The notes: generated from the sequence alone by a model not told the origin. A stretch of DNA of 51,581 nucleotides from Microvirga tunisiensis (GCF_009296175.1 NZ_VOSK01000022.1:1-51581); one strand, 5' to 3'. Positions 1 through 9,053 are shown, counted from the stretch's first letter. Made by a program: numbers and translations.

Positions 1-119
1 TCATGGCGGGTGTGGCACAGTGCAATCGGTGGCAGGGGTTGGTCTCAGCAACCAAATCCTACGCTGCTTCAAGCGCTTAAGCTACATCCGCCAGCCCTCT
101 CCAGCCCTCTCGTGCATAA

Positions 120-851
120 GAACGGCTAGCATCGACGTTTCATGAGGCCCGCCGAGCTGGCAGCAATGGAGCAATTATCTGGGGTCCATTACTTCAAGGC
201 GACGTATGGGACTATTTCTTAGAGGCAATGTTCCAGTATCAATGGACCTCTCGCCCCGTTACCCTCAATGCCGAATTATCGGCAACAATGCGGAACGAAA
301 CTCAAGGCGTCGAAGCTCTGGCCGTTCGACTGTTTCAACTCACCCAATTGGAGGTGATAAATCAGGAACGGCGTGGACATGACGCTGAGATAACCTCAGC
401 TCTGCTCAAGGAAGTTGCAGCGAACCGGTTCGGACTAATTGCGCCAATCTTAGATGCCCTAAGGCAAAACAACCAGCGCAAAATCAAGCAGTATGAGGAC
501 TTACTGCAACTAAACCTTCCTAAACTCCAGCAAAATGTTGACGATGCCATCAACCTGTCTATCCTCCAAGAACAATCCCAGAGCCGGCAACAGTTGGCAT
601 TCGAGCATCACCGCGCAATATCCTCGCTTATTACCATGGGATATGATCAGGCCACCGCGAAGCAGGCTGTTGATCGCATCTTCGAGGCCGATCCGAACCT
701 TAGTGCACCGTCAGCTGTTCGCCAGATACTTAACGCGGTGGATCCCGGACCGGCTTCGGAGTTTGCATGCTCAAGCGAAAGCTTGAAGAGCATTGCTGAA
801 ATGGCTTTGGCAGGCCAAAGTGCGTCGATGCGATCAGAACGGCAGGTTTAG
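120..851 (+). pseudogene. TnsC/TniB-type AAA+ transposition ATPase, C-terminal fragment
   Basis: The open frame starts right after a stop at 117-119 and has no start codon before the ATG at 228. Its first residues include FHEARRAGSNGAIIWGPL and VWDYFLEAMFQYQWT. These match the late AAA+ part of Tn7-family TnsC regulators, where an FRQARR-type segment is followed by a W-rich patch and a YQYT motif. About 200 residues of C-terminal region follow. The Walker A and B motifs are absent, and none of the three frames at 1-117 reads like the missing ATPase core. The 10-bp tandem repeat ccagccctct (91-110) sits in that broken part. The fragment is either truncated or frameshifted. It could act only if expressed from 228, which would give no ATPase site. 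It lies 45 bp before tnsD in the same direction. Confidence 0.65.
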
Positions 852-896
852 TTTTTGCCCCCAACAGCGCGAGCAACAGGGATCCAAACAGCAAAG

Positions 897-2591
897 ATGA
901 GTAATCTTCCTTCACTCGAATTGCAGGGGCATGCTGAGCAAGTACTTGCGGATCGCGTAATGCTCGTTCAGTTACCCGAGCCATATCCGGACGAACTGCT
1001 TTACAGCGTGATCGGTCGTTATATGGCGCACCTCCGACTTCAACGCGACAGGGCGCGATCCGCATTGTTCGGGCATCGTGCCAAACCTCAAATTGGGTTA
1101 CCTGGATGTTTAGGTGAATTGGCTGATCGGACATCGCTATCGTGGGGGAAAACGGCTAAACAGATTGCCTACGAACTGACCTTATTTCCCTATTTTGCCT
1201 GTTATCTTAACAAGAGCAGGGTATCTCAATGCCTTGCATGTATGGCCGAATGCAGTCCGAGTAGCGTTTATGCGCGTCTTGGCGCCTCCTCTGCAACGAT
1301 TGCTTCACGGAGATACCTTGCGTTCTGCATGCAATGTCGAGAAGAGGACATGTCATTATATGGCGAAACTTACTGGCGCCGCTGTCATCAACTTCCGGGC
1401 ACTTTTGTGTGCACTAGGCATGAGCAAGTGCTGTCATACATTGAACTTCCTGAATCCAATCGATTTTGGCGTTATATGGATGCTACAGAATGCACTTCAG
1501 AACTCTGCGATCCTATAATGTCCGATCTGGGGTCAAAGGCTTCCATCGCTTTTGCGATTGCAAAACGATCATGTGACTTGCTGCGTGGCACGGAGCTCGT
1601 TTGGTCCAAGGATGGCATAGTAGAACAGTATCGTGCGGCTATTCTCAATCAAGGCTCCACCTATAGATTGGGGATGATCTCGTATCCTGATCTCGAAGCA
1701 GCAATCACCTCATACTACAGCGAGTCTTTTCTGTCGCTGTTAGGATGCGAACTTATTGGTAGGGACAGTTGGCTGCGTAAAGCGCTTGAACCGTCGCGAT
1801 TCACAGTTCGCCACCCACTCCGCCACATTCTCTTACAGCTGTTTTTAGAACAGCACTCTCAGCAAGCATCGGTGCTCGCAAGACACAGCAGAGCTTCTTG
1901 GCAGTGCCCTAATCCGTATTTTCAACATGAACAGATCTATACGATGAGGCTTCACGTTGGGAAAGCTCGCACGGACGGAGTGCGATCGATTTCAGCGTGG
2001 TGTCCCTGCGGGATGCGATTTACGTTTTCTCGTGTCAGTGTCTCAAATCCCAATCTCCCAGTCATTGACACGGTTAGGAGGTTTGCACCCAGCTGGGCCG
2101 ATAAGCTTAGAGAACTGAGAGCGTCAGGAATAAGAATTCGAGAAATTGCTTCGCTAATGAAGCTGCCTTTTGCCTCCGTGAAAACTCTTCTGAGCAATGC
2201 TGAGCCGGTTCTGGGGCTAGAGTCTCGAAAGCTCATGCTTCGGGCTCGTTGGGAGGAATGCTTATCAGAAGTTCCGGATAGGAGCCGCAACCTTGCTCGT
2301 CGGAGAAACAAATCACTTTATGCCGAGCTAGCGGTCATTGACCCCGAATGGCTGTCAGCAACCGGAACACGCCTGAATAGACGCCGGTCCATGACGGATG
2401 AACAATGGCGGGTCAGGGATAGGGAATGGGCAGAGCGGCTTCGAGCAACTGCGGATCGACTGTTAGAAGCAGGATCGAGTCGACGCGTCTCGGCTTCGAG
2501 TATCGTACTTGCTGCTGGGTTGAAGCTGTGGGTATTTTCGAAACTTCATCACTTGCCACAATGTAAGGTTGTACTTTCAAGGGGAGCTTAG
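897..2591 (+). CDS. tnsD: TnsD/TniQ family transposon target-selection protein
   Basis: This 564-residue protein starts like TniQ/TnsD proteins, with PEPYPDELLYSVIGRY near residue 27. Pairs of zinc ligands follow: CMQC at about 144-147 and CTRH at about 172-175, the latter after HQLPGTF. A helix-turn-helix-like stretch (ASGIRIREIASLMKLPFAS) lies in the C-terminal half, and the end resembles that of other TnsD proteins. The length fits full TnsD, which binds a chromosomal attachment site, rather than short TniQ. I chose ATG 897; an in-frame TTG at 855 would add 14 residues, and ATG 960 would remove 21. Its position beside a comM remnant suggests that comM is the recognised site, but that is inference. 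Confidence 0.85.
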   Translation: MSNLPSLELQGHAEQVLADRVMLVQLPEPYPDELLYSVIGRYMAHLRLQRDRARSALFGHRAKPQIGLPGCLGELADRTSLSWGKTAKQIAYELTLFPYFACYLNKSRVSQCLACMAECSPSSVYARLGASSATIASRRYLAFCMQCREEDMSLYGETYWRRCHQLPGTFVCTRHEQVLSYIELPESNRFWRYMDATECTSELCDPIMSDLGSKASIAFAIAKRSCDLLRGTELVWSKDGIVEQYRAAILNQGSTYRLGMISYPDLEAAITSYYSESFLSLLGCELIGRDSWLRKALEPSRFTVRHPLRHILLQLFLEQHSQQASVLARHSRASWQCPNPYFQHEQIYTMRLHVGKARTDGVRSISAWCPCGMRFTFSRVSVSNPNLPVIDTVRRFAPSWADKLRELRASGIRIREIASLMKLPFASVKTLLSNAEPVLGLESRKLMLRARWEECLSEVPDRSRNLARRRNKSLYAELAVIDPEWLSATGTRLNRRRSMTDEQWRVRDREWAERLRATADRLLEAGSSRRVSASSIVLAAGLKLWVFSKLHHLPQCKVVLSRGA

Positions 2592-2626
2592 ATGAGTAGT
2601 GGGTAACCGCCTGACCATCGACCTGA

Positions 2627-2768
2627 GTAGGAACTTCATAAATCGTGCACGGCTTTGTCCCAGGTCGAGCGACTAGCGCACACGTTAAGCAACATCATAT
2701 AAATTCAATTGTACGAACTTTATTATTCGGTTTGCGTGGCTTGGTACAAACTTTATTGTTATTCCACA
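2627..2768 (+). repeat. Tn7-like transposon end with TnsB-type binding repeats
   Basis: Two close copies of one motif occur: gtacgaactttattattcgg at 2711-2730 and gtacaaactttattgttatt at 2744-2763. A weaker third copy, gtaggaacttcataaatcg at 2627-2645, matches the first at 15 of 19 bases. In the opposite orientation the best copy reads ACAATAAAGTTTGTAC, which resembles the Tn7 TnsB site core ACAATAAAGT. The outermost site is followed by ATTCCACA, placing the terminal TGT (minus strand) at 2766-2768. The expected 5-bp target duplication would be CTTGA at 2769-2773; its partner copy would lie at the other end, outside the window. Confidence 0.75.
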
Positions 2769-2895
2769 CTTGAACCGTCGAGGCGCAACCGTGGCGACAG
2801 CCGCATGGGATCGCAATGATCGGGGAGGAAGGTACTGCACAGTCCTTCACACCTGCATAGTTCTCAAAGCAGTTTGGGGTCTTGACGTAACCATC
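2769..2895. other. Unassigned segment between transposon tip and comM remnant
   Basis: These 127 bp follow the transposon tip but do not read as ComM in any forward frame, although ComM homology begins only at about 2893. The pentamer CTTGA occurs at both edges (2769-2773 and 2881-2885). I recognise no gene or second transposon end here. It may be the remains of an earlier insertion or rearranged target DNA. Confidence 0.4.
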
Positions 2896-3799
2896 ATGCT
2901 GATGAACGGCCCTCCCGGGGCTGGCAAATCCATGCTCGCCCAGCGCCTCCCGTCCATCCTGCCACCGCTTTCGCCACGGGAATTGCTGGAAGTCTCGATG
3001 ATCCAGTCGGTGGCCGGACTTCTGGCGGACGGCGCTCTTTCCAATCGCCGTCCGTTCCGGGCTCCGCACCACTCGGCCTCCATGGCGGCGCTTGTCGGCG
3101 GCGGTCTCAATGCACGTCCCGGCGAGGCCTCTTTGGCGCATCACGGCGTGCTCTTCCTCGACGAATTGCCGGAGTTCCAGCCCCAGGTGCTCGATTCGCT
3201 GCGCCAGCCGCTGGAGGCCGGAGAGATCCTGATCGCCCGGGCCAACCACCGCGTCACCTATCCGGCCCGGTTCCAGCTCGTCGCCGCCATGAACCCCTGC
3301 CGCTGCGGCCAGGCCACCGAGCCCGGCAATGTCTGCCGCCGCCAGCCGAACGAGCGCTGCATCGCGCAATATCAGGCGCGGCTCTCGGGCCCGCTCCTCG
3401 ACCGTATCGATCTCGCCATCGACGTTCCGGCGGTCACGGCGGCCGACCTGATCCTGCCGCCGCCCCGCGGAGGGCTCGGCCGACATGGCGGCGCGTGTCG
3501 CCCGAGCCCGTGAGCGGCAAGCGAAGCGCTATGCCGACCTGAATCTGGAGAGCATCCTGACCAATGCGGCCTGCCCGCCGGCGCTTCTGGAGGAGGTCGC
3601 CCAGCCCGACCCGGAGGGCCTGACCCTCATTCGCGACGCCGCCAACGCCATGCGCCTGTCGGCCCGCGGCTTTCATCGCGTGCTGAAGGTTGGACGCACG
3701 CTCGCCGATCTCGATGGAGAGGATCGCGTGCGGCGCATTCACCTGGCCGAGGCCCTGTCCTACCGCGCTCATGCCGACCGGCGGCCGGCGGCTGCGTGA
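2893..3799 (+). pseudogene. comM: ComM/YifB Mg-chelatase-like AAA+ ATPase, C-terminal remnant with frameshift
   Basis: ComM (YifB) is a hexameric helicase-like ATPase that helps integrate DNA during transformation. The remnant begins at the Walker A motif (GPPGAGKS) and continues with PFRAPHHSAS, the Walker B-like VLFLDELPEF and the cysteine-rich AAMNPCRCGQ segment, all typical of the family. The N-terminal Lon-like half is missing. The frame is lost at the CCCC run at 3463-3466: removing one C joins LPPP to AEGSADMAARVARARERQ, and the rest of the C-terminal domain is then read to the stop at 3799. Loss of the N-terminal half beside a Tn7-like end indicates that the gene was destroyed by transposition. 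The single-base shift could be real decay or a sequence error. Confidence 0.85.
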
Positions 3800-3977
3800 G
3801 CGCCGGCAATGGTGCTCTCCTGCCTCCTTGTGGAAGCTCACGCCACTCTCGAAATTTTCCGTCGAGACAATTATGTTTTCTGTCACAAAACAGTTTGAAA
3901 TGGGTTTTATGTCATGGTGGAAGCGGGGTAGCACGGAGGCCGCACCGCGCTCCTGGACACGAGCCTGTGAGGCAGCG

Positions 3978-4910
3978 ATGAATTATTCTCCGTTGAATGA
4001 GACGGCCACTCGGCCCGCTTCGCTGAATTCGCGCCCGCTTGGCTTCAGCAAGCTCATTCCGGGGGCCGACAAAACCGTCCGCGATTACGGCAGCCTCGAT
4101 CCCGTGCTCGGCCGGATCGGTTCGCTCGAGGTGCGTCTCGCGACGACGACCCGGGAGATCCGAAGAGCCCAGCGCCTGCGCTTCAAGGTTTTCTACAAGG
4201 AGATGTCGGCGTCTCCCAATGGCGCTTCTCTGATTTCGCGCCGCGACGTCGATGCCTATGACGTCATCTGCGACCATCTCCTCGTGCTCGACCATGACGT
4301 GAAGCCCAAAGCCTTCCGGCCTGCCAAGCCGAAGGTGGTGGGTACCTACCGCCTGCTCCGTCAGGACGTGGCCAACCGCCACGGCGGCTTCTACACCCGG
4401 GGCGAATACGACATTGCTCCTCTGCTCGAGGCGCATCCCAATCTGCGTTTTCTCGAGCTCGGGCGTTCCTGCGTCCTCGAAGCCTATCGCAACAAGCGCA
4501 CGGTCGAACTGCTCTGGCACGGCATCTGGGCTTACGTCCTGCATCATCGCATCGACGTGATGATGGGCTGCGCAAGCCTCGAGGGTACGGACCCGCAGGA
4601 TTTGGCGCTCCCTTTAAGCTTCCTGCATCACTACGCCGCCGCTCCCGCCGAGTGGCAGGCCTGCGCCCTGCCGCAGCGTTTCACGGCGATGGATATCCTG
4701 CCCAAGGAGGCCATCGATCCCACGGCCGCGCTCCATGCCCTGCCGCCCCTGATCAAGGGCTATCTGCGCCTGGGGGCGACCTTCGGAACGGGAGTGGTGA
4801 TCGACCGGCAGTTCGGCACCACGGACGTGCTCGTCCTGCTACCCGTCTCGGCGATCAACCCGCGCTATATCGACCATTTCGGATCGGCGGCGAATCGCCA
4901 CGTGGCCTGA
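3978..4910 (+). CDS. OlsB-like GNAT N-acyltransferase (hemolysin-type acetyltransferase fold)
   Basis: The protein has the pattern of the PF13444 acyltransferases related to OlsB, which acylates ornithine in the first step of ornithine-lipid synthesis. Segments typical of the family are REIRRAQRLRFKVFYKEM, then a strand with VVGTYRLLR, then LELGRSCVLEAYRNKRTVEL before a central helix. The C-terminus holds GVVIDRQFGTTDVLVLLP. I chose ATG 3978 (310 aa), which has GAGG about 6 bases upstream; in-frame ATGs at 3909, 3900 and 3873 would add up to 35 residues. The AT-rich stretch at 3850-3910 may hold its promoter. The substrate is not certain from sequence alone; no olsA-like gene is adjacent. Confidence 0.72.
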   Translation: MNYSPLNETATRPASLNSRPLGFSKLIPGADKTVRDYGSLDPVLGRIGSLEVRLATTTREIRRAQRLRFKVFYKEMSASPNGASLISRRDVDAYDVICDHLLVLDHDVKPKAFRPAKPKVVGTYRLLRQDVANRHGGFYTRGEYDIAPLLEAHPNLRFLELGRSCVLEAYRNKRTVELLWHGIWAYVLHHRIDVMMGCASLEGTDPQDLALPLSFLHHYAAAPAEWQACALPQRFTAMDILPKEAIDPTAALHALPPLIKGYLRLGATFGTGVVIDRQFGTTDVLVLLPVSAINPRYIDHFGSAANRHVA

Positions 4911-4942
4911 GCATCCAGCTCAAAAGCTGTCTCCACCTGAGC

Positions 4943-5049
4943 CCTCATCCCGAGGGCCGCCGTAGGCGGCGTCTCGAAGGACGAGGGCGTCTCCAGCGCT
5001 CTCTGGAGCCTCCTTCGAGACGCAGCTGCGCTGCTCCTCAGGAATGAGG
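4943..5049. repeat. Palindromic intergenic repeat (CTCATCC...CTCGAAGGA type)
   Basis: The segment opens with cctcatcccgag, carries gtctcgaaggacgagg and a matching ccttcgagacgc, and ends with cctcaggaatgagg. It forms a long imperfect hairpin between two converging genes. A second copy with the same blocks lies at 10038-10139. Such REP-like elements are common between genes in this bacterial order. Confidence 0.75.
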
Positions 5050-5073
5050 TCGCGAATTCTGGGTCAACTTCGG

Positions 5074-6207
5074 TTAGGTCACGGCCTCGAGGGATGAGGC
5101 CATCGCTCGGCGCCATTCCTCGCGCACGTCCGGATCATCCTCGTGTTCCAGCCGCTCGGCAGCGTGACGGGCAACAGCCTCCGAGGATAGCAGGCGACCG
5201 ATGGCCCAGACCGCCATGGCCCGCACGAGCGGCGCGGCATCGTCGAGGAGGCGTAATGCTTCGTCAGCCAAGGCGGCATCGCCCGAATTGCCGATGGCGA
5301 TGAGCACGTTGCGGATGAATCGGTCGCGCCCGGTGCGCTTGACCGGCGTGCCGGCGAAACGGACGCGGAAGGCGGGATCGTCGAGTTGCGCCAGCTCCTT
5401 GAGCGGCAGCGCCGCCAGGTCCTCCCGCTGCACGAGCCGCGCCTCGCGTCCTGCTTGAGCGAACTTGTTCCAGGGACAGACGGCGAGGCAATCGTCGCAG
5501 CCGAAAATCCGGTTGCCGATTCCTGGGCGCAGCTCTTCCGGGATATGGCCCTTGTGCTCGATGGTGAGATACGAGATGCAGCGCCTCGCATCGAGCTGAT
5601 AGGGCGCGGGAAAGGCGTTCGTCGGGCAGATGTCCAGGCAGCGGCGGCACGAGCCGCAACGATCGCGCTCCGGCTCGTCGGCGGGCAGCTCCGCCGTGGT
5701 GAAGATGGCGCCCAGGAACAGCCAGTCGCCGAACTCGCGCGAGACGACGACCGTATGCTTGCCCTGCCAGCCGAGCCCTGCCGCCTCTGCAAGCGGCTTT
5801 TCCATGACCGGCGCTGTGTCGACGAAGACCTTCACGTCGGACGACGCCTTCGACGCGAGGAAGCCCGCCGCCTCCTTGAGCTTGCCCTTGATCACGTCGT
5901 GATAATCCCGGTTGCGGGCATAGACCGAGATGTAGCCGCGATCCTTCTGCGCCAGCTCGGCCAGCGGGTCATCCGTGGGGCCGTAATTCAACCCGAGCAG
6001 GATGACGCTGCGCACCTCCGGCCAGAGCGTGCGCGGATCGGCACGCCGCTCGGCCGTCTCGGCCATCCACTCCATCGAACCATGATGGCCGGCCTCGAGC
6101 CAGGCTTTGAGCCGCTCAGGTGCGAGCGGGATCGCATCTGGCTTGGCGACGCGGACCGTATCGAAGCCGAGCGTCCTGGCCCGTTCGACGAAGGCCTGTT
6201 TCAGCAC
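5074..6207 (-). CDS. queG: Epoxyqueuosine reductase QueG
   Basis: QueG reduces epoxyqueuosine to queuosine in tRNA, using cobalamin and two 4Fe-4S clusters. The cluster motifs are visible as [16 protein letters not shown] and [13 protein letters not shown]. The [19 protein letters not shown] stretch carries the conserved catalytic aspartate. The C-terminus has HEAT-like repeats ([20 protein letters not shown], then MAVWAIGRL). Starting at GTG 6207 gives 377 residues, the usual length. Longer in-frame starts reach into the neighbouring gene and have no family match. It lies 8 bp after the GST gene, so the two are probably co-transcribed. Confidence 0.95.
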   Translation of the reverse strand: MLKQAFVERARTLGFDTVRVAKPDAIPLAPERLKAWLEAGHHGSMEWMAETAERRADPRTLWPEVRSVILLGLNYGPTDDPLAELAQKDRGYISVYARNRDYHDVIKGKLKEAAGFLASKASSDVKVFVDTAPVMEKPLAEAAGLGWQGKHTVVVSREFGDWLFLGAIFTTAELPADEPERDRCGSCRRCLDICPTNAFPAPYQLDARRCISYLTIEHKGHIPEELRPGIGNRIFGCDDCLAVCPWNKFAQAGREARLVQREDLAALPLKELAQLDDPAFRVRFAGTPVKRTGRDRFIRNVLIAIGNSGDAALADEALRLLDDAAPLVRAMAVWAIGRLLSSEAVARHAAERLEHEDDPDVREEWRRAMASSLEAVT

Positions 6208-6215
6208 CTCGCCGT

Positions 6216-6908
6216 CTAGAAGTCGAGGTCGTCGTAATGCTCCGCCGGTGCCATCCCCGGCACCCGGTCCGCGAGGAGCGCGCGAAAGGACGGCCGGGAC
6301 TTGATCCTGGCGTACCAATGCTTCGCTGTTTCGTCCTCGTCCCATGGCACGTCGCCGAGATAATCCACCACCGACAGATGGGCCGCCGCCGCCAGATCCG
6401 CATAGGTCATCTGGTCGCCGGCGAGCCAATTCCGCTTGGAAATCAGAAAACCGATATATTTGAGATGATATCGCACATTGGTCTGGGCTGCGCGAATCGT
6501 GCCCATGTCCGGCGGACCGCCTCCCAGTTCGATGGGCGTGAACCGCTTGTAGATCTTTTCCGTGGCAAGGTAATCCGAGACCTCGCCGTGAAACTTGACC
6601 AGAAACCAGTCGAGCAGGCGCCGGACCTCGATCCTCGGCGCGAGATCCCGCGGCAGGAAGCGCCGATCTCTCAGATCCTCGCCCCGCGTCTCGTCGAGAT
6701 ACTCCGCAAGACTCATGGGGCCCGCTACGGCGAGCCCGTTATCGTCGATGAAAAGCGGCAGGTTTCCGGCTGGGTTGATCTCGAGATAGGGAATGCGCCG
6801 ATCCCACGGCTTCTCCTCGACCATTTCCGGCTCGAGACCGAGCTCCGCGAAGATAAGACGCGCGAACCGCGACTGCGGGCAAAACGGATAAGAATGCAGG
6901 ATGGCCAT
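6216..6908 (-). CDS. Glutathione S-transferase family protein
   Basis: The 230-residue product begins [18 protein letters not shown], the thioredoxin-fold start of a cytosolic GST. It continues with [16 protein letters not shown] (the cis-proline region) and [11 protein letters not shown]. The all-helical C-terminal domain contains [20 protein letters not shown], with the aspartate typical of GST N-capping boxes. The substrate cannot be read from sequence. Upstream in-frame codons exist, but ATG 6908 places the domain edge correctly. queG follows directly. A link between the two in function is not obvious. Confidence 0.9.
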   Translation of the reverse strand: MAILHSYPFCPQSRFARLIFAELGLEPEMVEEKPWDRRIPYLEINPAGNLPLFIDDNGLAVAGPMSLAEYLDETRGEDLRDRRFLPRDLAPRIEVRRLLDWFLVKFHGEVSDYLATEKIYKRFTPIELGGGPPDMGTIRAAQTNVRYHLKYIGFLISKRNWLAGDQMTYADLAAAAHLSVVDYLGDVPWDEDETAKHWYARIKSRPSFRALLADRVPGMAPAEHYDDLDF

Positions 6909-7087
6909 GAATCTATGAGTGACGCGAAACAGGGGGCGAGAATAAGGCCGTGCTTCGTTAAGGGTTGGTAAGGAATATTGGTGAATCTCATGTCCGTGAT
7001 GCAGAAGGGTTACGCCGGCAACGCAAACCTTGCTTGACAGATTTGAGATAGCTCCCGCATCTGGCGCCGTTTTCAGGATTTTCAACG

Positions 7088-7885
7088 ATGTCGCAAATCA
7101 TCGAGGCGCTCTTTCTCGGCCTCATCGAAGGTCTGACGGAATTTCTTCCGGTCTCCTCCACGGGCCATCTGCTCCTCGTCGGCCACTTCCTCGGCTTCGA
7201 GTCGACAGGCAAGACCTTCGAGGTTCTGATCCAGCTCGGCGCGATCCTGGCGATCCTGTCGGTCTACTTCAACAAGCTCTGGTCCATCGCCAAGGCCCTG
7301 CCTCACGATCCGATGGCGCGCCATTTCGTCACCGGCGTTCTCATCGCCTTCCTGCCTGCAGCCGTGATCGGCGCCCTGCTGCACGGCTTCATCAAGGAGG
7401 TGCTGTTCGATCCCTGGATCGTGTGCACGACCCTGATCGTCGGCGGCTTCGTGCTTCTCGCCATCGACCGCATGCCGCTGGAGGCGACCAAGACCGACGC
7501 GACCCGGTTTCCCCTGTCGATGTATTTCAAGATCGGCCTCATCCAATGCGCCGCCATGGTCCCCGGCGTCTCCCGCTCCGGCGCCACCATCGTCGGCGCC
7601 ATGCTGATGGGAGCATCGAAGCGCGCGGCGGCGGAATTCTCGTTCTTCCTCGCCATGCCGACCATGGCCGGCGCCTTCACCTACGATCTGTTGAAGAACT
7701 ACAAATTCCTCTCCGCCAACGATGCGGCGATCATCGGAGCCGGCTTCATCTCCGCCTTCATCGCGGCGCTGCTCGTGGTGAGGCTACTCCTGGATTACGT
7801 CTCCCGCCACGGCTTCACGCCCTTCGCCTATTGGCGCATCCTCGTCGGTGCCGCGGGCCTCGCCGGCCTGATCGTCTACGGCTGA
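7088..7885 (+). CDS. uppP: Undecaprenyl-diphosphate phosphatase UppP (BacA)
   Basis: UppP recycles the lipid carrier for peptidoglycan by removing a phosphate from undecaprenyl diphosphate at the inner membrane. The two hallmark stretches are present: [17 protein letters not shown] near residue 14, with the catalytic glutamates, and [15 protein letters not shown] near residue 160. About seven or eight hydrophobic segments span the 265 residues, the usual size. A TTGACA hexamer lies about 50 bp upstream (7034-7039), but I see no good -10 partner. Its stop is three bases before the next small gene. Confidence 0.95.
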   Translation: MSQIIEALFLGLIEGLTEFLPVSSTGHLLLVGHFLGFESTGKTFEVLIQLGAILAILSVYFNKLWSIAKALPHDPMARHFVTGVLIAFLPAAVIGALLHGFIKEVLFDPWIVCTTLIVGGFVLLAIDRMPLEATKTDATRFPLSMYFKIGLIQCAAMVPGVSRSGATIVGAMLMGASKRAAAEFSFFLAMPTMAGAFTYDLLKNYKFLSANDAAIIGAGFISAFIAALLVVRLLLDYVSRHGFTPFAYWRILVGAAGLAGLIVYG

Positions 7886-7888
7886 TCG

Positions 7889-8137
7889 ATGCCACCGCGC
7901 GACGAGGCCCTTGCGGTTACTCTCTCCATCGCGGTCGCGCTGCTGATGGTGATCCTCGCGGTGATTGCGGGGGCGAATGCCGGACCGCCTCCTGCCACGC
8001 AGGGCGGGCCACCGGATCCCGCCTGCCTCGAATGGACCGACAGCTGCGTGGTCTGCTCTCGGACGCCGGGAGGTCTCGCCTGCTCGACGCCTGGGATCGC
8101 CTGCAGCCGAGGCGCTCCGCGCTGTTTGAGGCGGTAG
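7889..8137 (+). CDS. Small membrane-anchored or secreted Cys-rich hypothetical protein
   Basis: This 82-residue frame starts three bases after uppP. It has one hydrophobic N-terminal segment (TLSIAVALLMVILAVIAGA), then a short domain with six cysteines (CLEWTDSCVVC, then C at two further positions, then CLRR near the end). The even number and tight spacing of cysteines outside the membrane suggest disulfides in the periplasm. I do not recognise a named family. The close spacing and codon usage favour a real gene translated with uppP. Confidence 0.6.
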   Translation: MPPRDEALAVTLSIAVALLMVILAVIAGANAGPPPATQGGPPDPACLEWTDSCVVCSRTPGGLACSTPGIACSRGAPRCLRR

Positions 8138-8174
8138 AGGATCGCGACATATCCACCGACTTTCAGCCTCTCCG

Positions 8175-8262
8175 TCATGGCCGGCCTTGTGCCGGCCATC
8201 CCGCTTCCGTGAAGCGCCGCGCTTTCCTGATCGGGATCACCGGCACGAGTCCGGTGCTGACG
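8175..8262. repeat. Palindromic intergenic repeat (GTCATGGCCGG / CACCGGCAC type)
   Basis: The left block gtcatggccggccttgtgcc and the right block gggatcaccggcacgagtcc are each self-complementary hairpins joined by a short AT-containing linker. The same two-hairpin layout occurs at 9904-9990, 11946-12005, 18829-18916, 20608-20715, 23162-23252, 30264-30352 and 39190-39278. Confidence 0.75.
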
Positions 8263-8289
8263 TGGAAGGGAACGAAACGTCGTATCGAC

Positions 8290-9033
8290 CTAAGGAATCG
8301 TCTTGTCCGGGTAGCGGCACAGATCGTTCACCGGGCAGCGCCAGCATTCAGGCCGACGCGCCTTGCAAATGTAGCGGCCGTGCAGGATCAGCCAGTGATG
8401 GGCATGGAGCCGGAACTCGTCCGGGATCAGGCCCTCGAGCGCCACCTGGGTTTCGAGCGGCGTCTTCGTGATCGCCAGCGGCAGCCGGTTGGTGACGCGG
8501 AAGATATGCGTGTCGACGGCGACGCGCGGATCGCCGAAGGCGATGTTGACCACAACGCTCGCGGTCTTGCGCCCGACGCCCGGCAGGGTCTCCAGGATCT
8601 CGACGGAATTGGGCACCGCGCCGCCGAACTCCTCCACGAGGCGCCTGGCCGTCGCCATGACGTTCTTCGCCTTGGTGTTGAAGAAGTTGAGCGTCCTGAT
8701 GTGCTGGCGCAGGCCCTCCTCGCCGAGATCGAGCATCTTCTGCGGTGTATCGGCGATGGGAAAGAGAGCGCGTGTCGCCTTGTTGACACCGACATCGGTC
8801 GATTGCGCCGAGAGCGCCACGGCCACGAGCAGCGTGTAGGGATTGGTGTAGTCGAGCTCGCCCTTCGGCTCGGGATTGGCCGCGTGCAGGCGACGGAAGA
8901 TCTCGATCATCGTCGCCCGATCGACGGGCTTCGGGGTGCGGGCCCGCAGGGCCTTGCCGACTTTCTTCGCCGGAACGGCGGGCTTTGCCTTCGGCTTGGC
9001 GGTGCGGCGGGAGGACGGCTTCAGATCGGACAT
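8290..9033 (-). CDS. nth: Endonuclease III (DNA glycosylase/AP lyase)
   Basis: Nth removes oxidised pyrimidines and cleaves the abasic site. The helix-hairpin-helix LPGVGRKTASVVVNIAFG contains the catalytic lysine. VAVDTHIFRVTNRL supplies the catalytic aspartate. The 4Fe-4S motif C-x6-C-x2-C-x5-C is complete at the C-terminus (CKARRPECWRCPVNDLC). A basic, proline-rich tail of about 35 residues precedes the core, as in other alphaproteobacteria. ATG 9033 gives 247 aa. It is divergent from the DUF2244 gene with only 20 bp between start codons, so their promoters must overlap or lie inside the neighbouring genes. Confidence 0.95.
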   Translation of the reverse strand: MSDLKPSSRRTAKPKAKPAVPAKKVGKALRARTPKPVDRATMIEIFRRLHAANPEPKGELDYTNPYTLLVAVALSAQSTDVGVNKATRALFPIADTPQKMLDLGEEGLRQHIRTLNFFNTKAKNVMATARRLVEEFGGAVPNSVEILETLPGVGRKTASVVVNIAFGDPRVAVDTHIFRVTNRLPLAITKTPLETQVALEGLIPDEFRLHAHHWLILHGRYICKARRPECWRCPVNDLCRYPDKTIP

Positions 9034-9053
9034 TTCTGCGTTATACTTAAGGC

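Larger units (their letters stand above)
1..2768 (+). mobile_element. Terminal part of a Tn7-like transposon (tnsC remnant, tnsD, transposon end)
   Basis: The stretch holds a TnsC-type fragment, an intact TnsD/TniQ gene and, after it, spaced copies of a repeat resembling the TnsB binding sites of Tn7. By eye it is clearly less GC-rich than the rest of the window. Read on the minus strand from 2768, the tip starts TGTGGAATA and continues ACAATAAAGT. Tn7 has the same layout: TGT, six bases, then ACAATAAAGT. That fixes the tip at 2768. The rest of the element, including tnsA and tnsB, lies left of the window if it exists. Because TnsC looks broken, the copy seen here may be decaying. The assignment to Tn7-like elements is strong; the subfamily is not resolved. 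Confidence 0.82.
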
